From Nautilus pompilius (Eukaryota; Mollusca; Cephalopoda; Nautilida; Nautilidae): DNA of 64,000 nt. The DNA is taken from the NCBI GenBank assembly GCA_018389105.1, contig JACATO010000921.1, positions 1 through 64,000 on the forward strand, written 5' to 3'. Positions 25,490 to 38,100 of this stretch are shown one piece after another (the first letter of the stretch is position 1; each line of letters starts with the position of its first letter). Position numbers and translations under genes: made by a program. The notes below the pieces were generated by a model. It had not been told where the DNA came from and searched no databases. It saw nothing but the letters and a program-made list of their open reading frames with translations.

Positions 25490-25850
25490 TTATTGATGAA
25501 ATATGTAATATTAACATTCAAATAAAGTTATTAATTTTATTTTCAAAAAACGAAATAAATTATAAATATCCTGTAATTAATAATTTTCCAGATGGGAATC
25601 GTTACTGAACAAATTTATATCTTATTTAAGATATATTCATTTTTACTACTGAAAGTTGAATATTGGAATGTTATGTGGAAATTTTGTTTGAAAAAAGACA
25701 ATGAAATATGTAACAAGTTAATTTACATCAACATTTACAAAAAATGTGAAAGCATAAATCAGTTATTCCATCATATTTATTTTTTCAATCTTTACGATAT
25801 TTTACTCAGTTTTTTAAAATTGTTTTAAACCTTTAATTGGATAGTAAAAG
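25490..25850. repeat. S repeat continuation after the CACTGG element
   Basis: Sequence from 25487 to about 25790 aligns with 63720-64000, for example TAATATTAACATTCAAATAA followed by GTTATTAATTTTATTTT, TTTCCAGATG, and the CATCAACATTTACAA block. No gene is visible. Confidence 0.75.
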
Positions 25851-28590
25851 GTCTATTAATATTTATATAGTATTAATATTGTATAATTAAATGGATACTA
25901 TCTTATTAACCAGCCCTGGCAGCAATAATTTTGAAATACTTTTCTTTGTATGCTGAATGACATTTTTGCTTTTGAAAAAATTCTATCGTCCTTAATTAAA
26001 TAAACTACAATATTGATTTTAAATTTTAAAAATTTGTTTGAATGTATATTACAATAATAAAAAATTCTTCACAAATCTTCCTTACAGTCAAACAAAAAAT
26101 GTCACAAATTATTTCAAATTTTAAAATCTGCATAATACCATCTGAGAAAGAAGAGGGAAAAAATTCTTTACATTTATCTTGGATATCTGGTGTACCATTT
26201 TAATATTTTCTTCCTTCTATATGAAGAAAACCTTTTTCCAGTGATCATTTAAGCCAAATATCTAATGGTTTACTGGATTCCACTTATTCTAATTCTGCTG
26301 TTTAAGCATATGATCCCCCATGAACCAAATTTGATTGCTAATGATGGAAATGTGGTGTACAGTAAAAATTGATTTATTTAACCTATAGGTCAACAGAGAA
26401 ACCCTGAAATGAAGTCTCGTTACTGAAAAATTAAAAATTACCCGGTTTTCATTTTCATATAAAGATCAATAAAATCAGTACCCAATTTTTTTGAAAGTAT
26501 ATATGTATATTCTGGTTAATATTTATTGGAAATGCAGTTTAAAATTATAATATATATTCCACAGAGGTAATAAACAGGTAGAATAAGAGATTTAACAACT
26601 TATGCTCTGCATTTAATTCATTTTCATAATACAATCTGTACTTAAATGGATTTTATTTTTGAACATTGTTCTTAAATTTAGTGTTTGCTTTTTTACATTT
26701 TAAATAGTGTAATTGAAATTTGATATTTTGACCTGCTATTTTAAGGTTTTGTTGATGTCTTTGCTGAGTTTCAAATTGTGGCACATTAATATTTCTTTCA
26801 AGTAACAAACGTTGGGAAGTATGGCAACAATCTTCTTGTCTTTCTCAGCCTGTTACCTTTTTACTAAAATTAATGTAGTGAGTAGAAACTAGTATTAAGG
26901 AAACATAAAAGCCATTAAAATCCTCATTGAAAAGATACAAACCACAGAAAATTGGCAGCTATGTGATGGTCAAAATAATAAGGATGTAACTTTGTGGTTA
27001 CATTTAGAAATGTCTTGAATATCAAAATGGAAGATTAGTGATCAATCGGCTGAAATAATCATATATCACCAATATGTTTAATTTTACTAAAATAGATCTG
27101 AAATTTTGTTTTATTTAAGAACTTTGCGTATGTTATATATATTCAACTGTAAGCAACAATTATTACATTAAAATCGCATTATCATTTTATAGAAAAACCA
27201 CTAAGTATTTTTATAATTTATTTATTCTAAGAATTTTTATCTGTGTTCATTGATCACCAATTGTTAATTCAATAAATTGTTTGGTAAAGTATTGACAAGT
27301 AGATTTATCAAGCTGACATCCAGATTCTGTTTCTCGTTTGAAAACACTCAACTAAAGAATCATATGCAACATATGACATTATTGTTTGTTGAATAGTGTA
27401 AATTAGAGCCACATTGGTTATCTCTAGAATATCTATACATTATGTTTCTTATGTACATAAATTTTATAAACATTTCTTTCTTTTGTTATGAAATTACTAT
27501 ACTGAATTAATCATGGATGGCATCGAAAGATATTCAATTGGTTGTTGTTTTAAAATTGAAATATTGTGGTGGTCGTTTATTTCAGATAGATTTAAGCTGA
27601 AGAATTAGAAGACAGAACTGAATCAGGCTGACCAACAGCACACTGTTCATCTAACGGAAATGGCCAAGCATGGACAGTTCACATGCAGAAATATTTTAGA
27701 AATATCTGTGGATATATTGAGTAATGCAGACATACTACATGGTAGCTAACTGAAAAGGGTTCTATAGAAATGTCACAACTTAAAATAAAAAATTTGAAAA
27801 GATTTTTCAATTACCAAATACGCAAAATAGTAAATCATGCAACATGCCGCTGAATACAATGCATAGCACATAATCAAAAGGAAGAGACGTCTGTTGCAGT
27901 TAAAAAAAATAAACTTATAGAACACAGCAAAAGCTGTAGTAAATAAATAACAGCACAGATATCCCATGACGATCATTGATTATCTAGCTGGAATCATATA
28001 ACAAAAATACAGAAGCTGATTTGAGTGAATTACAATCTTACTGAGTTGTAGCACATATTGGATTTGTGATGCTACTCGATCTCTTGAATCCTAACTATTT
28101 TATACCGCACACCTTAACAGATTAAATGAAACAGCGACCTCAAATCTGTACAATGTTATCTTGCAAAAATTTCAAAAAATGTTACTGTAATAAATGACAA
28201 GTACAAAGACAAAGACAATCCAATGGCCAGCTAGTAATGATGCTACACTATTTATTAGTGTAACCCTCATTCACTAATACCAAATTTTGAAAGTTCACTT
28301 TCAAACCTATATGTAGTTGTAATTCTAAAATCACATTCATCTGATCACTTAACTCAGAAAATTTGACCACTGAATGAGGCGTATTTCGTTCTTAAGGATA
28401 ACGCTTCCAACGTATTTTTATCAAAAATAAAACGGACTGCCATTAAATGCTTCATGAAAAGAGGATTCTACAGGATGTCTCTGCCTATTTTATAATTCAT
28501 ATTACATGTGAAGACAAACAACAAATAAAATCCTGTCACAGCATAGCATAAGCATAACATAATATTCAAAATTTAACCCTATGTCAATAG
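25851..28590. other. Apparently single-copy, no supported gene
   Basis: I find no repeat partner and no recognisable gene. One short stretch deserves note: after TTTATTTCAG ending at 27583, a frame from 27609 to 27749 (47 codons plus stop) contains LTEMAKHGQFTCRNILEIS and has a more protein-like composition than its surroundings. It is too short to call and a stop (TAG, 27606) precedes it. Confidence 0.5.
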
Positions 28591-29091
28591 ATGTTAGGTG
28601 AAAGAGTACTTTCCTTTGTAACCCTCTCAAGGAAATCAAAACTATCTTTCTATATTATGCAACAAAATCTGCAAAAATTCCATCAAATTTTGCTCTGTAA
28701 ATTCTTGCTGGTTGATACCACTATTATTACTTTTGAAATGGTGTTAACAGAAGGTATTTTGACAACAGTGGAACATGTTATAGCAAATGTGCAAAAGTTG
28801 AATTTTGTTTCCAAATGCTTAAACTATTGATTAATAGAAGAAATACAAATTGTTGTTACAGAAAAGAAGATCATGAAATATCTTTATTATCCAGGAATGT
28901 TGAAATTTTATAGTAAAAATGAATATGCTGAGTCACGAACTGCATTAAAGGGAGTATTTCTTTTCATGTTCACGCTTTTAAATTGTTACATACAGGAGCC
29001 AGGACGCTGTGTTATGTTAAGAATTTTTCAGAAAGAATGCCCACCTAAACAGTTTTGCACTAAGTTGTATAACTATGTAAACAGTAACTGA
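28591..29091 (+). pseudogene. 167-codon frame with one internal stop
   Basis: One reading frame runs from an ATG at 28591 to a TGA at 29089-29091, interrupted only by a TGA at 28828-28830. In DNA this AT-rich, stops should appear about every dozen codons, so the openness is unusual. The first part contains KSKLSFYIMQQNLQKF and VLTEGILTTVEHVIANVQ; the second contains KFYSKNEYAESRTALKG, QEPGRCVMLRIFQKECPPKQ and four cysteines. I recognise no family. It could be a decayed intronless gene or retrocopy, an unrecognised transposon fragment, or an exon pair read across an intron. I see no splice signals that remove the stop and no poly(A) tail. Confidence 0.3.
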
Positions 29092-31435
29092 GTCAAGGAG
29101 AAAATGCCTTCGGGATTTAGAATTTTTAAGCTTCTTTTACTTCAAGTGAGATTAAGGATCCTGATCCTGTATTAAAGTAGAAAAATTAAATTATTCAAAA
29201 ATAAGATTAAAGTAAAAAATTAAAAATACAAAATGGCAGAAAAAAGAAATAAAATATTCAAACAATTTATTTATAGGTGAATTTACAGTAAATTCCTTAG
29301 CATTAGGCAATCAGATTTAATTTTTAAATTTTTGCCAGATGCTGCTCATTTTACCGAGAAGATTATGTTTCTCACTTTGATTGCGCACTTAATGTGCAAC
29401 AAATTTCTTACTTGTTTAGTAATAAACTGGATAACAGCTGTCGTTAGTACCTGTGTAATAAAGATTTTTGCTCACAGTTGTTCAGGAAAATTTTGTAATC
29501 AATAAATACTTATTTGAGGATGATAACTCCTAAGCAAAGACTTTTCAGCTTCGTCCAATACACTTAATAAGTTGTATAAAATAATTAATAAGAATATTGA
29601 AGTTTAAATATTAAAAAATAGTTAAATAAATACAATATATCAATTTTGCACACTGTGGATTCTCTTATTTCTTCAATATTAAAATTTTACTGGACAATTT
29701 TAATTATTAGATTAGTTAAATACATCTTAAACTGTGACTTTAAAAGTAACCATAAAAGCAAAAAAAATGTTACCATTTGGAAAATATTCACAAAATAATT
29801 AAAACTAAACATTTATTAAATAAAGATTTGGAACAAAGGAAAAACTACTAGTTAGATAAGGAATTAATTTAGCTGATTTAGAAATATACTTCAAATAGGG
29901 ATCAGATTCGGAAAATGGCTAAATTTTCGTTCTTGATTGCGTAGACGATTAACACATCCAGTTAATTTGATAACATATCATATAGATATTCTTGTCATAA
30001 CTTTTAAGATGTGCACAAATCAAGCATGTTTTAAAAAATTCAAATTAATTTATATACTTTAGAATGCATGGGCAATTATGTTAAAATTTAATTTTTAATT
30101 TATTAAGAACAGAAATACAGATTTCCACTATGTTTAATAATTATGAATATTTTGTCAAAAACTATTCATATCTAACTAGAATCTTGACAATATTTTTGAA
30201 ATAATGCATCATTTGGAGACTTTTATTTTTCTTAATAGATAACATTATTCAATCTCATTTAAAATCATGGTTTATGAATATGTATAAGAAAGCTGGTGAA
30301 ATCTGTTGTATTTAATTTAATGTTAGATATGAGATATTTTTTTGCTGATACACTTTCATAATATTTCTTGATAAATTATTTACTTTAATGATAATTAATA
30401 GGTAAATCTTTTCACGTCTCATTGATCTTCCAGAAAATATTTAATATTAAATGGCTGAAAAATAACTAGAGATTTATAAACTTTATCTTATTCTTAAATA
30501 CGTCGGAGAAAACAGAAATGCAGTCTCTCTGTTTAGTTGAGAAATATTCTGTCATATGCTCAGTAATAAAGGGAAATTTCAAAAATAGGTTGTGTCTATC
30601 AGCTTCTATTTCATTAAAAAGAATAAAAATATTTTGGTTATTTATAACATTATAAACAAATATTTGTAATGGTGGAATTTTGGAATAGTTATTTTGTGTA
30701 AGTAGTCACAATTGTCTCATACTTAAGTGTTTATATTATATTTCACAATTCTCGCCTTAATGTATTTCAATAAAATACTTTTAAATAGAAAAGTTTTGTG
30801 TTGAAATTTCTCTTATCTGAAACTGACCATTTTAGCAAGTTTTTCAGTCTTGTTTTCCATTATATATTAAATTAATTAATTAGGCATTTGTTTTAATTAA
30901 TGTTTCTTTGATGAAGGAGAGCAGTGATTGAATTCAGGAAGATTACCTTTGAAAAGATATTCAAAATGACAGTTTAAAATTAAAATTTGAATGAAAGAAT
31001 AAAACAATATGTTAAATAATCACATTAATGTAGTTTCTCTCGAATAAAGTTTCATATTTATTAAAATTACTATATTTTACATTCATATATCTCGCCTGGC
31101 CTTTTCTTTACATTGAACATCAAAAGTAATCTGTCTAACATTTAGTGCTTGTGTAAAAAATTTCTTTCTAATCCGAGATTGATATCTTCTGGATGTCATC
31201 AATTCGAGATGTTCATGTACAATTTCTTTTTGATATAAGGACTTTTTAGTTAATGATTTGAGATATAATTTAAAATATTTATTAAATATTGTGTTTTTAC
31301 TGGAAGTTTATATTCAAAATTATACCTCAAGTTTAAACTTTAATAATATGAGAGCATTTTAATAGCTTTTCTTTTGTCGAAATATTTATTATTTTGGTAT
31401 TTTGTTGATATTTCATCTTTTAAATAAATTTTAAA
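29092..31435. repeat. Weak S-like traces, no gene
   Basis: Short stretches recall S landmarks, such as AATATTAAAATTTTACTGGAC near 29680 (compare 23132 and 61150). The similarity is too faint to define units. No coding sequence is visible. Confidence 0.35.
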
Positions 31436-31827
31436 ATGTTATTCCTGAGCTGTGAAGTTGAATATTTTAGCTATGTATCTTTAATATTTACTGACAATAT
31501 TTTAATTAATTTTTTGTATTATCGCAAAGATGGAACTTGTGAACTAATCAAAAGAGGAACAATATGGTTTCAGAAATATCTCTTCTCAACTGTTTTCCGT
31601 TTGCATTTCAAAAGATAGGCGGTAATCAACATGAGATAACAGATTAAATGACATCAGATATTGAATGATGGTAAGCTGTAATTTAATATCCCGTCCATCA
31701 AAGAAATGCAGTACATCTGTTGCCTGATTTATAGGTAATCGATTCTATGAAAGAATTTCTATTTTGCTTAATATTATATATTCTTGTGTTTCTTCTACTG
31801 CACACTTTGATCTGCCAGAAAGATAGA

Positions 31828-32413
31828 ATGAAGTTTTCTCTATTAATTTCAGCTTTGATGCTCAGTATTTTAATCATCACTTGTTCAGGTAAACATTTTC
31901 GTCTTATACTTTTGTTTAAAATATTTATGTCTTGTGCAGCTGGTGTCCAGAGTGGCTAATTGTTTTATGAAACGCTAACAAATATGTTATTTTCATATCG
32001 TTTTTAATAACTGAGTTACAGCCTCAAACATTTATCTTAACATTGCCTTTTCTATCTATCATATTAAAAGATATGTAAAGATCTCTTGAATTTGGAGTGT
32101 AATCATAAATACCTCTTTTCGTCTGATGTTGGCGATCTGTGAAAGGTCAGATCGTTTAAAGATTTGCTATGATTTTATATCCTTCATGTTATCTGCACTT
32201 TTAGTTTGCTGGTAGTTCATAATGTTCCATTATCTTGTATATCTGATGACAGTTCTAATATTTCATTTGCTGGTGCAAAACACATCATTCATGACTCGCA
32301 CACTTTCTAAAGCATACAAAATTAACCACACATTTCGACCTTTTTGTACATATAAAAATTATGAAGCAATTCCATGTGGTAATCCTGGCTATGCACAGTA
32401 TGAACAAAAGTAG
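31828..32413 (+). CDS. Candidate two-exon gene for a small secreted peptide
   Basis: Exon 1 would start at ATG 31828 and encode a classical signal peptide: Lys at residue 2, a hydrophobic core LLISALMLSILII, then TCS. It runs into a strong donor, TCAG followed by GTAAAC, at 31889 in phase 1. The frame opens further upstream at ATG 31747 with another hydrophobic stretch, so the start is uncertain. Downstream, two acceptors restore the frame: GATGACAG ending at 32252 and TTTCTAAAG ending at 32312. Both lead into a frame ending at TAG 32411-32413 that encodes a short polar peptide with two cysteines nine residues apart (around RPFCTYKN and IPCGNPG). The intron would be 364 or 424 bases. No family is recognised; it could be a neuropeptide-like, antimicrobial or other secreted peptide, or chance. 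Confidence 0.3.
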
Positions 32414-33110
32414 GTGGGCTTAAATGAAGAAAAGAATTTATATTGCATTTGATGAGTGATACAGTTTGTCTGTTTATTTAGCAACATTCTCTTTATATAT
32501 TACGTTTTTATTTATCATCAAGATTCTTATCAAGGTTACTTATAACTGAATAAAAATTTCAGATGAAGGAGATGGAAAGTAAATTGTTTATGTTGAAATA
32601 TGAAAGTAAAACCAAAACAATTAAATCGATTGAACAACTTATAGATTTAATATCAAGGTTCTAATAAGTAATTAAATGAATACATAAGTTAAACAAATTG
32701 TTGTAGTCATAAATGTCTTATACTTCATACATACATTCATTTGTTTCTTTAAAAAGTATTTTCAAAACATTGTCCTTGTTATCGTCTACTCTAAACTTCA
32801 AACACTCCCATATTGCCAAAAATCCATTGAAGTTTAGTATGTGTAAACATTGACATTTATGAGGACAAGTAGTTAACCTATTCACCTCCGTGTTGTCAAT
32901 ATAATAATATTTTACATTATTTTAGTGTTTTAGATTATTAATAAATTTTTACTCAATTTTTATTTTGTTGTATATACATATTTTTTCCTATCTCCTTACC
33001 TGACAAATTTAAACTTAGTATAGCTGCATGTTTCTTCATTTACTTCTCTAGTTAATTTTCTCTTGTTGTATCACTTGTCACGTTCAGCACTATATTCTAT
33101 CTTTTTCACA
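32414..33110. other. No feature seen
   Basis: This is AT-rich sequence without recognisable genes, repeats or transposon ends. It separates the single-copy interval from repeat block B. Confidence 0.5.
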
Positions 33111-35105
33111 CTTACACCGTTATGGGTGGTATATTTAGAACATTTATCAAAGCAACTCTTTAAATCGCATGTCTGTTTATGCTGAAGAATAAATTTAAAA
33201 TTGATTCTGCGTGATCTATATTTTGAATAGTTTCATTAAAATAGCACTGACGTATTTGAAGATTTTCAATGGTGATAATTGTTAATTATTTTTGATCATT
33301 TATAAAAATTATGTTAATGAATCAAGTTTAAATACTGGTTTAAAAGTAGATATTCATCTTCAATATTTATAGACTGTAAGAATCTAAATAAACATCTAAT
33401 CTATATTATCATTATTAATTTCCATCTTTCATTCCCTTTGCATAAAATGTTTTTAATTCAAGCTCAAAACTTGACAATCTGCCAGGAAAAACGTTTAAAT
33501 TTCATCTTTGAATACTTTCAATTCAGTTACATATTATATGATTTGTTAATATTTCCCATAACACATGTTATGCATTTATTTGCATGTAGCGTTGAATATT
33601 TTTTCATATTTTGATTTGGTCAATTAGCAATGCAATTATCATTTGGGAAATGTTAGTGAAACATGAACACGAAAACGTTAACTTTATATTGTTATACAAA
33701 TTTAGATGATTATATGAACTGTATGAAATAGCAACTGAAAAATTCAAGCTAAATGTTCAAATATATAGGTATGGATTATTATAATACATTGTATTCAATC
33801 AACAAAATAATGTAGTAAAATAACAATTCTAAATCATTATGCATTTGATAGAATTTTGCTATAAGTTATAACTACACTAAAGGGAATTTTTACTTCTAGA
33901 TATCATGGAAACCTTGAAATGCATGGGATAAATGACTATTATAAAATAAGGGTTTATATCCATCTGAAAAACAGACATTTTTTGTTTAAACTTACATAAA
34001 TTGAATGATCGATAAATTTATCATAATAATATATTTCTTGACATTCTAAACTGTACACATAAATTTAACAGCTTTGCATAATGGCCACTTTATGTACAAT
34101 GTTCTAGTCTTCCTTTCGATCATAAACAAGAGAGATATTTGTTTGGGCTACATCTTTATTATATGATATCAAAACCTGCGGTTGATTGTTTTTAGTTGAC
34201 CTTCCATGTTGACTGTTAAAAAATTGAAATCTATGGTTACTCTTGAATTTGATGATTACCATGGAGCTGTTGAAAATCTGTTCTCTGTAAGTTGACCTTT
34301 GTTGGCTTCAGAGGCCTCGATCTGGTACCCTTGGATCCTGTCTTTGTACCTGAGATATCTTCATTATAATTTTCAGCTGCATGCTCGCCTTTTTTGAATG
34401 AGCGCAGTGAACTAAGTGTTATCTATAAAACTTTTGAAACGTGGCATTAGCTGGTTTCGAAATGGGTTTCGTGTCCAACATGCTGTAGCGTGAAACCTTG
34501 CCACGATTCTGAATTCAATATATTTACATCACGTTATATTTCATAAATATGTACATGAAGGTATTGATATTCTTACGTGTTAAGCAAAGTAAAGAGATTT
34601 TTTAAATAATGCAATGAAGAAGAATTACCCTACTTGCATTAAACTTAAAAATGCAGCTGTTGTATTATGAATTCACAGAAAACATTTATGTAGGTGTATC
34701 ATACTCCTTTGAGTACTGATACTTTCTCTGTGAATCCTGAATCAAATTTTAAATATTTGCGTTTCATATTAAAGTATCTCCACTTACTTGCAGTGTAATA
34801 TAATTATTTCTATATGTTTATTTTCTGACATGTTGTATTACTATTTAGTTAGTGAACTCAGCTGCAGGATTTCCAGAATAGCAAAAAATTTGGAGGAATT
34901 TACACTATTTGATGAAAACCATAAAGCTCAAATATTAATATCTCTTTATAATCGTGAATGTATTTCATTATTTCACATATTTTAAAGTTAAACTCAACAT
35001 TATAAAGCTTTATATTTGTTGTACACTTTTCATTTATTGGAATACTTCGACTAATAAAATTCCAATAACTGTTTTATATTTTAACTGGATGCAATTTCGT
35101 AGTTG
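33111..35105. repeat. Diverged repeat block B, left part
   Basis: This is an old paralogue of 11020-13124 and 43180-45257. Shared marks include GGGTGGTATATTT at 33125, the GAACTGTATGAA stretch near 33716, AACAGACATTTT near 33970, GAAATCTRTGGTTAC near 34226, and GAATGAGCGCAGTGAACTAA near 34397. The many indels show it is much older than the 12010/44137 duplication. No gene is visible. Confidence 0.75.
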
Positions 35106-38100
35106 GTAAGTATCTGTAATTTCATTTGTTTATTAATAGAAGAATTTTTCGTCAAACCATTATTTCATTTGGTTGAATAGAAAAGGATAAGCAGTTAAAA
35201 ATAAAAGCAAAATTCTTTTGTAATTTTGGAACACAATATAATTTATCAGTAAAATAAGGATAATGTACTATTAATTAAACACTTGACTTTGTCTCTACCT
35301 GAAGTTTTATTTATTTTTCCTGTTATATATAACTCAAACTGAAATAAATGGATCTTTTTTAATTTTTGAATGTTGTTAATTTTACTAATATGCCTTATGA
35401 ATTTAGGTTCTTTAGAATCAAAGAAAGAACATTTGATTTTCATGCTTCTGTTTCTAATTCTAACTATTTAGTGTTTCAATTGAACTGGTCTTTATATTCT
35501 TTTTCATATCATGCTGCCTTCTGAGTAATTATAAAGTGTAATTACAAATGGCTGAAGGCAATTTATATATATATTAATAACCAAATGAGAATGAACATTT
35601 ACCTCTAAATCAAAGTGTAATAAACCAAAATGCTTTCACTTCTTACAAGTGATGATTCTCACAATTGCTCAGATAAGCTATACCTCACATTACACGTTCC
35701 TTAATGTATCTACGCATGTAAAGACATTCATAACCACATAGTTGAAAGGGTAAAAAAAAAACCACATTACACATGGATGGACATAAATGATTTGGTAGTT
35801 CGAAGGCAGGAGGTATTTCATCCAATAACAATAGCACTTTTTTACTCATGCAAATTAGAATAATATTACTCATAGTTTAGACTGGATGCAAGTTAAACTA
35901 TAGAAATGTACATTTTAAAATATTACCCAAAATATGAAATATTAGCAAATATTCAGCTTTTTTGTGACAATTTTTGGAAATAAGTTACAAAACAGGTTTT
36001 CCTAAATTTACTTTTGCTTCCAACATGCAATAAATTGCAGCTAACGAAATACAGATTATTAAATATAATCAATGCCACTAATATACACAAAATTATGAAA
36101 ATAGCTCATTGCATATGACATCCATATAGAAATTCACTTGTTTCAGTTACTTCAATAATAGGTTAAGTTATTAGTTAGATGTCATAAATTAATGTTCACT
36201 TTACATTTATTAAAATTTTCCAACATTAACACAGCAATATATTCGCTCTTATTCTATCTGGATCAAATTAAACAGAAAGTGAGTATCTAGCAGATTTTTA
36301 TTTTATACTCTTTAAATTCACATGTACATTAAAGTTTTTATTAACAATTTAGTGTCTTTGAAACTTTGATCATTGATTTCTTGATATATTCTTAAAAAAT
36401 ATTGTATTCACATTGTATTTACAAAATATCATCCAACATTTATCAGCAAAATTTAATAAATCTAAAATAACCTTTTATCAAGAATGAAGAAATATTATTT
36501 TTCATTGACCACATAAATTTAAAAGTTTTGATGATTTTGATTGGCGCAGTACAGCTAATTATTTTTTGCACATTTTAGACTAACTAGTGTAACAACACCT
36601 CTGTTTTAAACCTAGATTTAATCTGACATAAATAATGATGGTAAAACAAAGAAAGTCACAGCCCAAAATTTTGACAAATATCAAACTATATAATTTCCTC
36701 AAACATTACACACAATGGTAAACTTATTTTAATAAAATAAAAAATATATTTAACAGCCATGGATTATATTAAAATGATTGAATTTTAAAAAACTAAAATT
36801 ATTTTTAATAATAAATGAAACGCATCATTATTTAGTTTCACTCCCAAGAAACATTATTACATAAATAAAACTCGAAGAAGAAACAAAATTACAGCACGAA
36901 AAAATATTATTCCAATATCAAGTATGGAATCACTCCGCAATAATATTTCAGATTAATATACTCTATTGGAAACTTTTCACAAACTATATTCAATGGATAA
37001 TTTCAAATTTGATATAAAACCTGATTAATCAAATAAATTAAGAGTATGCAAATATTTTGTTTTACTATTGCTGTTATAACATATTTTAAACTTAATGATA
37101 CATTATTTCCCTTTTATTTATCTAATTTGATTTTTATGTGAATGAATGAGCTGAGAAATCTTTTAAATCACATTTTTCGAGATGCATAGAATAGCTATGA
37201 AATGAAATGGTAACAGATTTGCTACCTTTTATAAGATCAATCACTAATTGTTATAAGATAAAACAACAGATGTATTAAAACTAGTGTATTCATTTAATGA
37301 GGAACATTCTCAGATCAGACGTTGAAGGATGATGCTTCAATAATTAATTTCAAAGTAACTTCGTTTTTATGGGAAGAACACTAATTATATATGTAATCAT
37401 TTATTTAATTTAATGATTAGTTTATTATCATAATTGTTCGCTTTAATTTTAGTAACTAATTAAAAACAAATATAACCAAATTATTCTATTAGATGAATAT
37501 TTAACAGACTTTGTAACAAACAGAATCTGATTATTGTACTTTTATATTTACTCTCGCAGAATTAAGTGTGCCACAATAGCACGCATTACAAGCAGAATCC
37601 TTAATTCACTTTTGTAACATCACTGAGCACTCAGATTAATTTCAATTTGTGTCTTGCATGTTTCTGTGACCTGTGAATTTCTTTGAATAACTTTAAGATA
37701 CTTAATGATTAAATACAAAAAAATAAGTAATACTTGTTTAATATTTCAATTGTTTTCTTTCACTTATATATTTTCAATTGATATCAATGACATAAGAAAC
37801 TCTGTTACAGTTGCAATATTTTAATAACTTTAATCTTTGTTTATTAATATAAGAAATTTTCCTTGAAGCAATTGCTAATTTTATAGCATATAAAGTTGAT
37901 GGATGTGAAACAAGCAAATAAAATGTTTCTGCAAATTTGAAAGATTTAATTTATATAACAAGAAAGAATTGAAAATATAATTTGATTGCTATAATTTGGT
38001 TCTGATTCTTCTTAAAATCTTATAATTTATCCAGGTAACTATGAGCAACATAAATATATTATTTATAATACTTGACTAACATGATGCTAATACCATTCTT

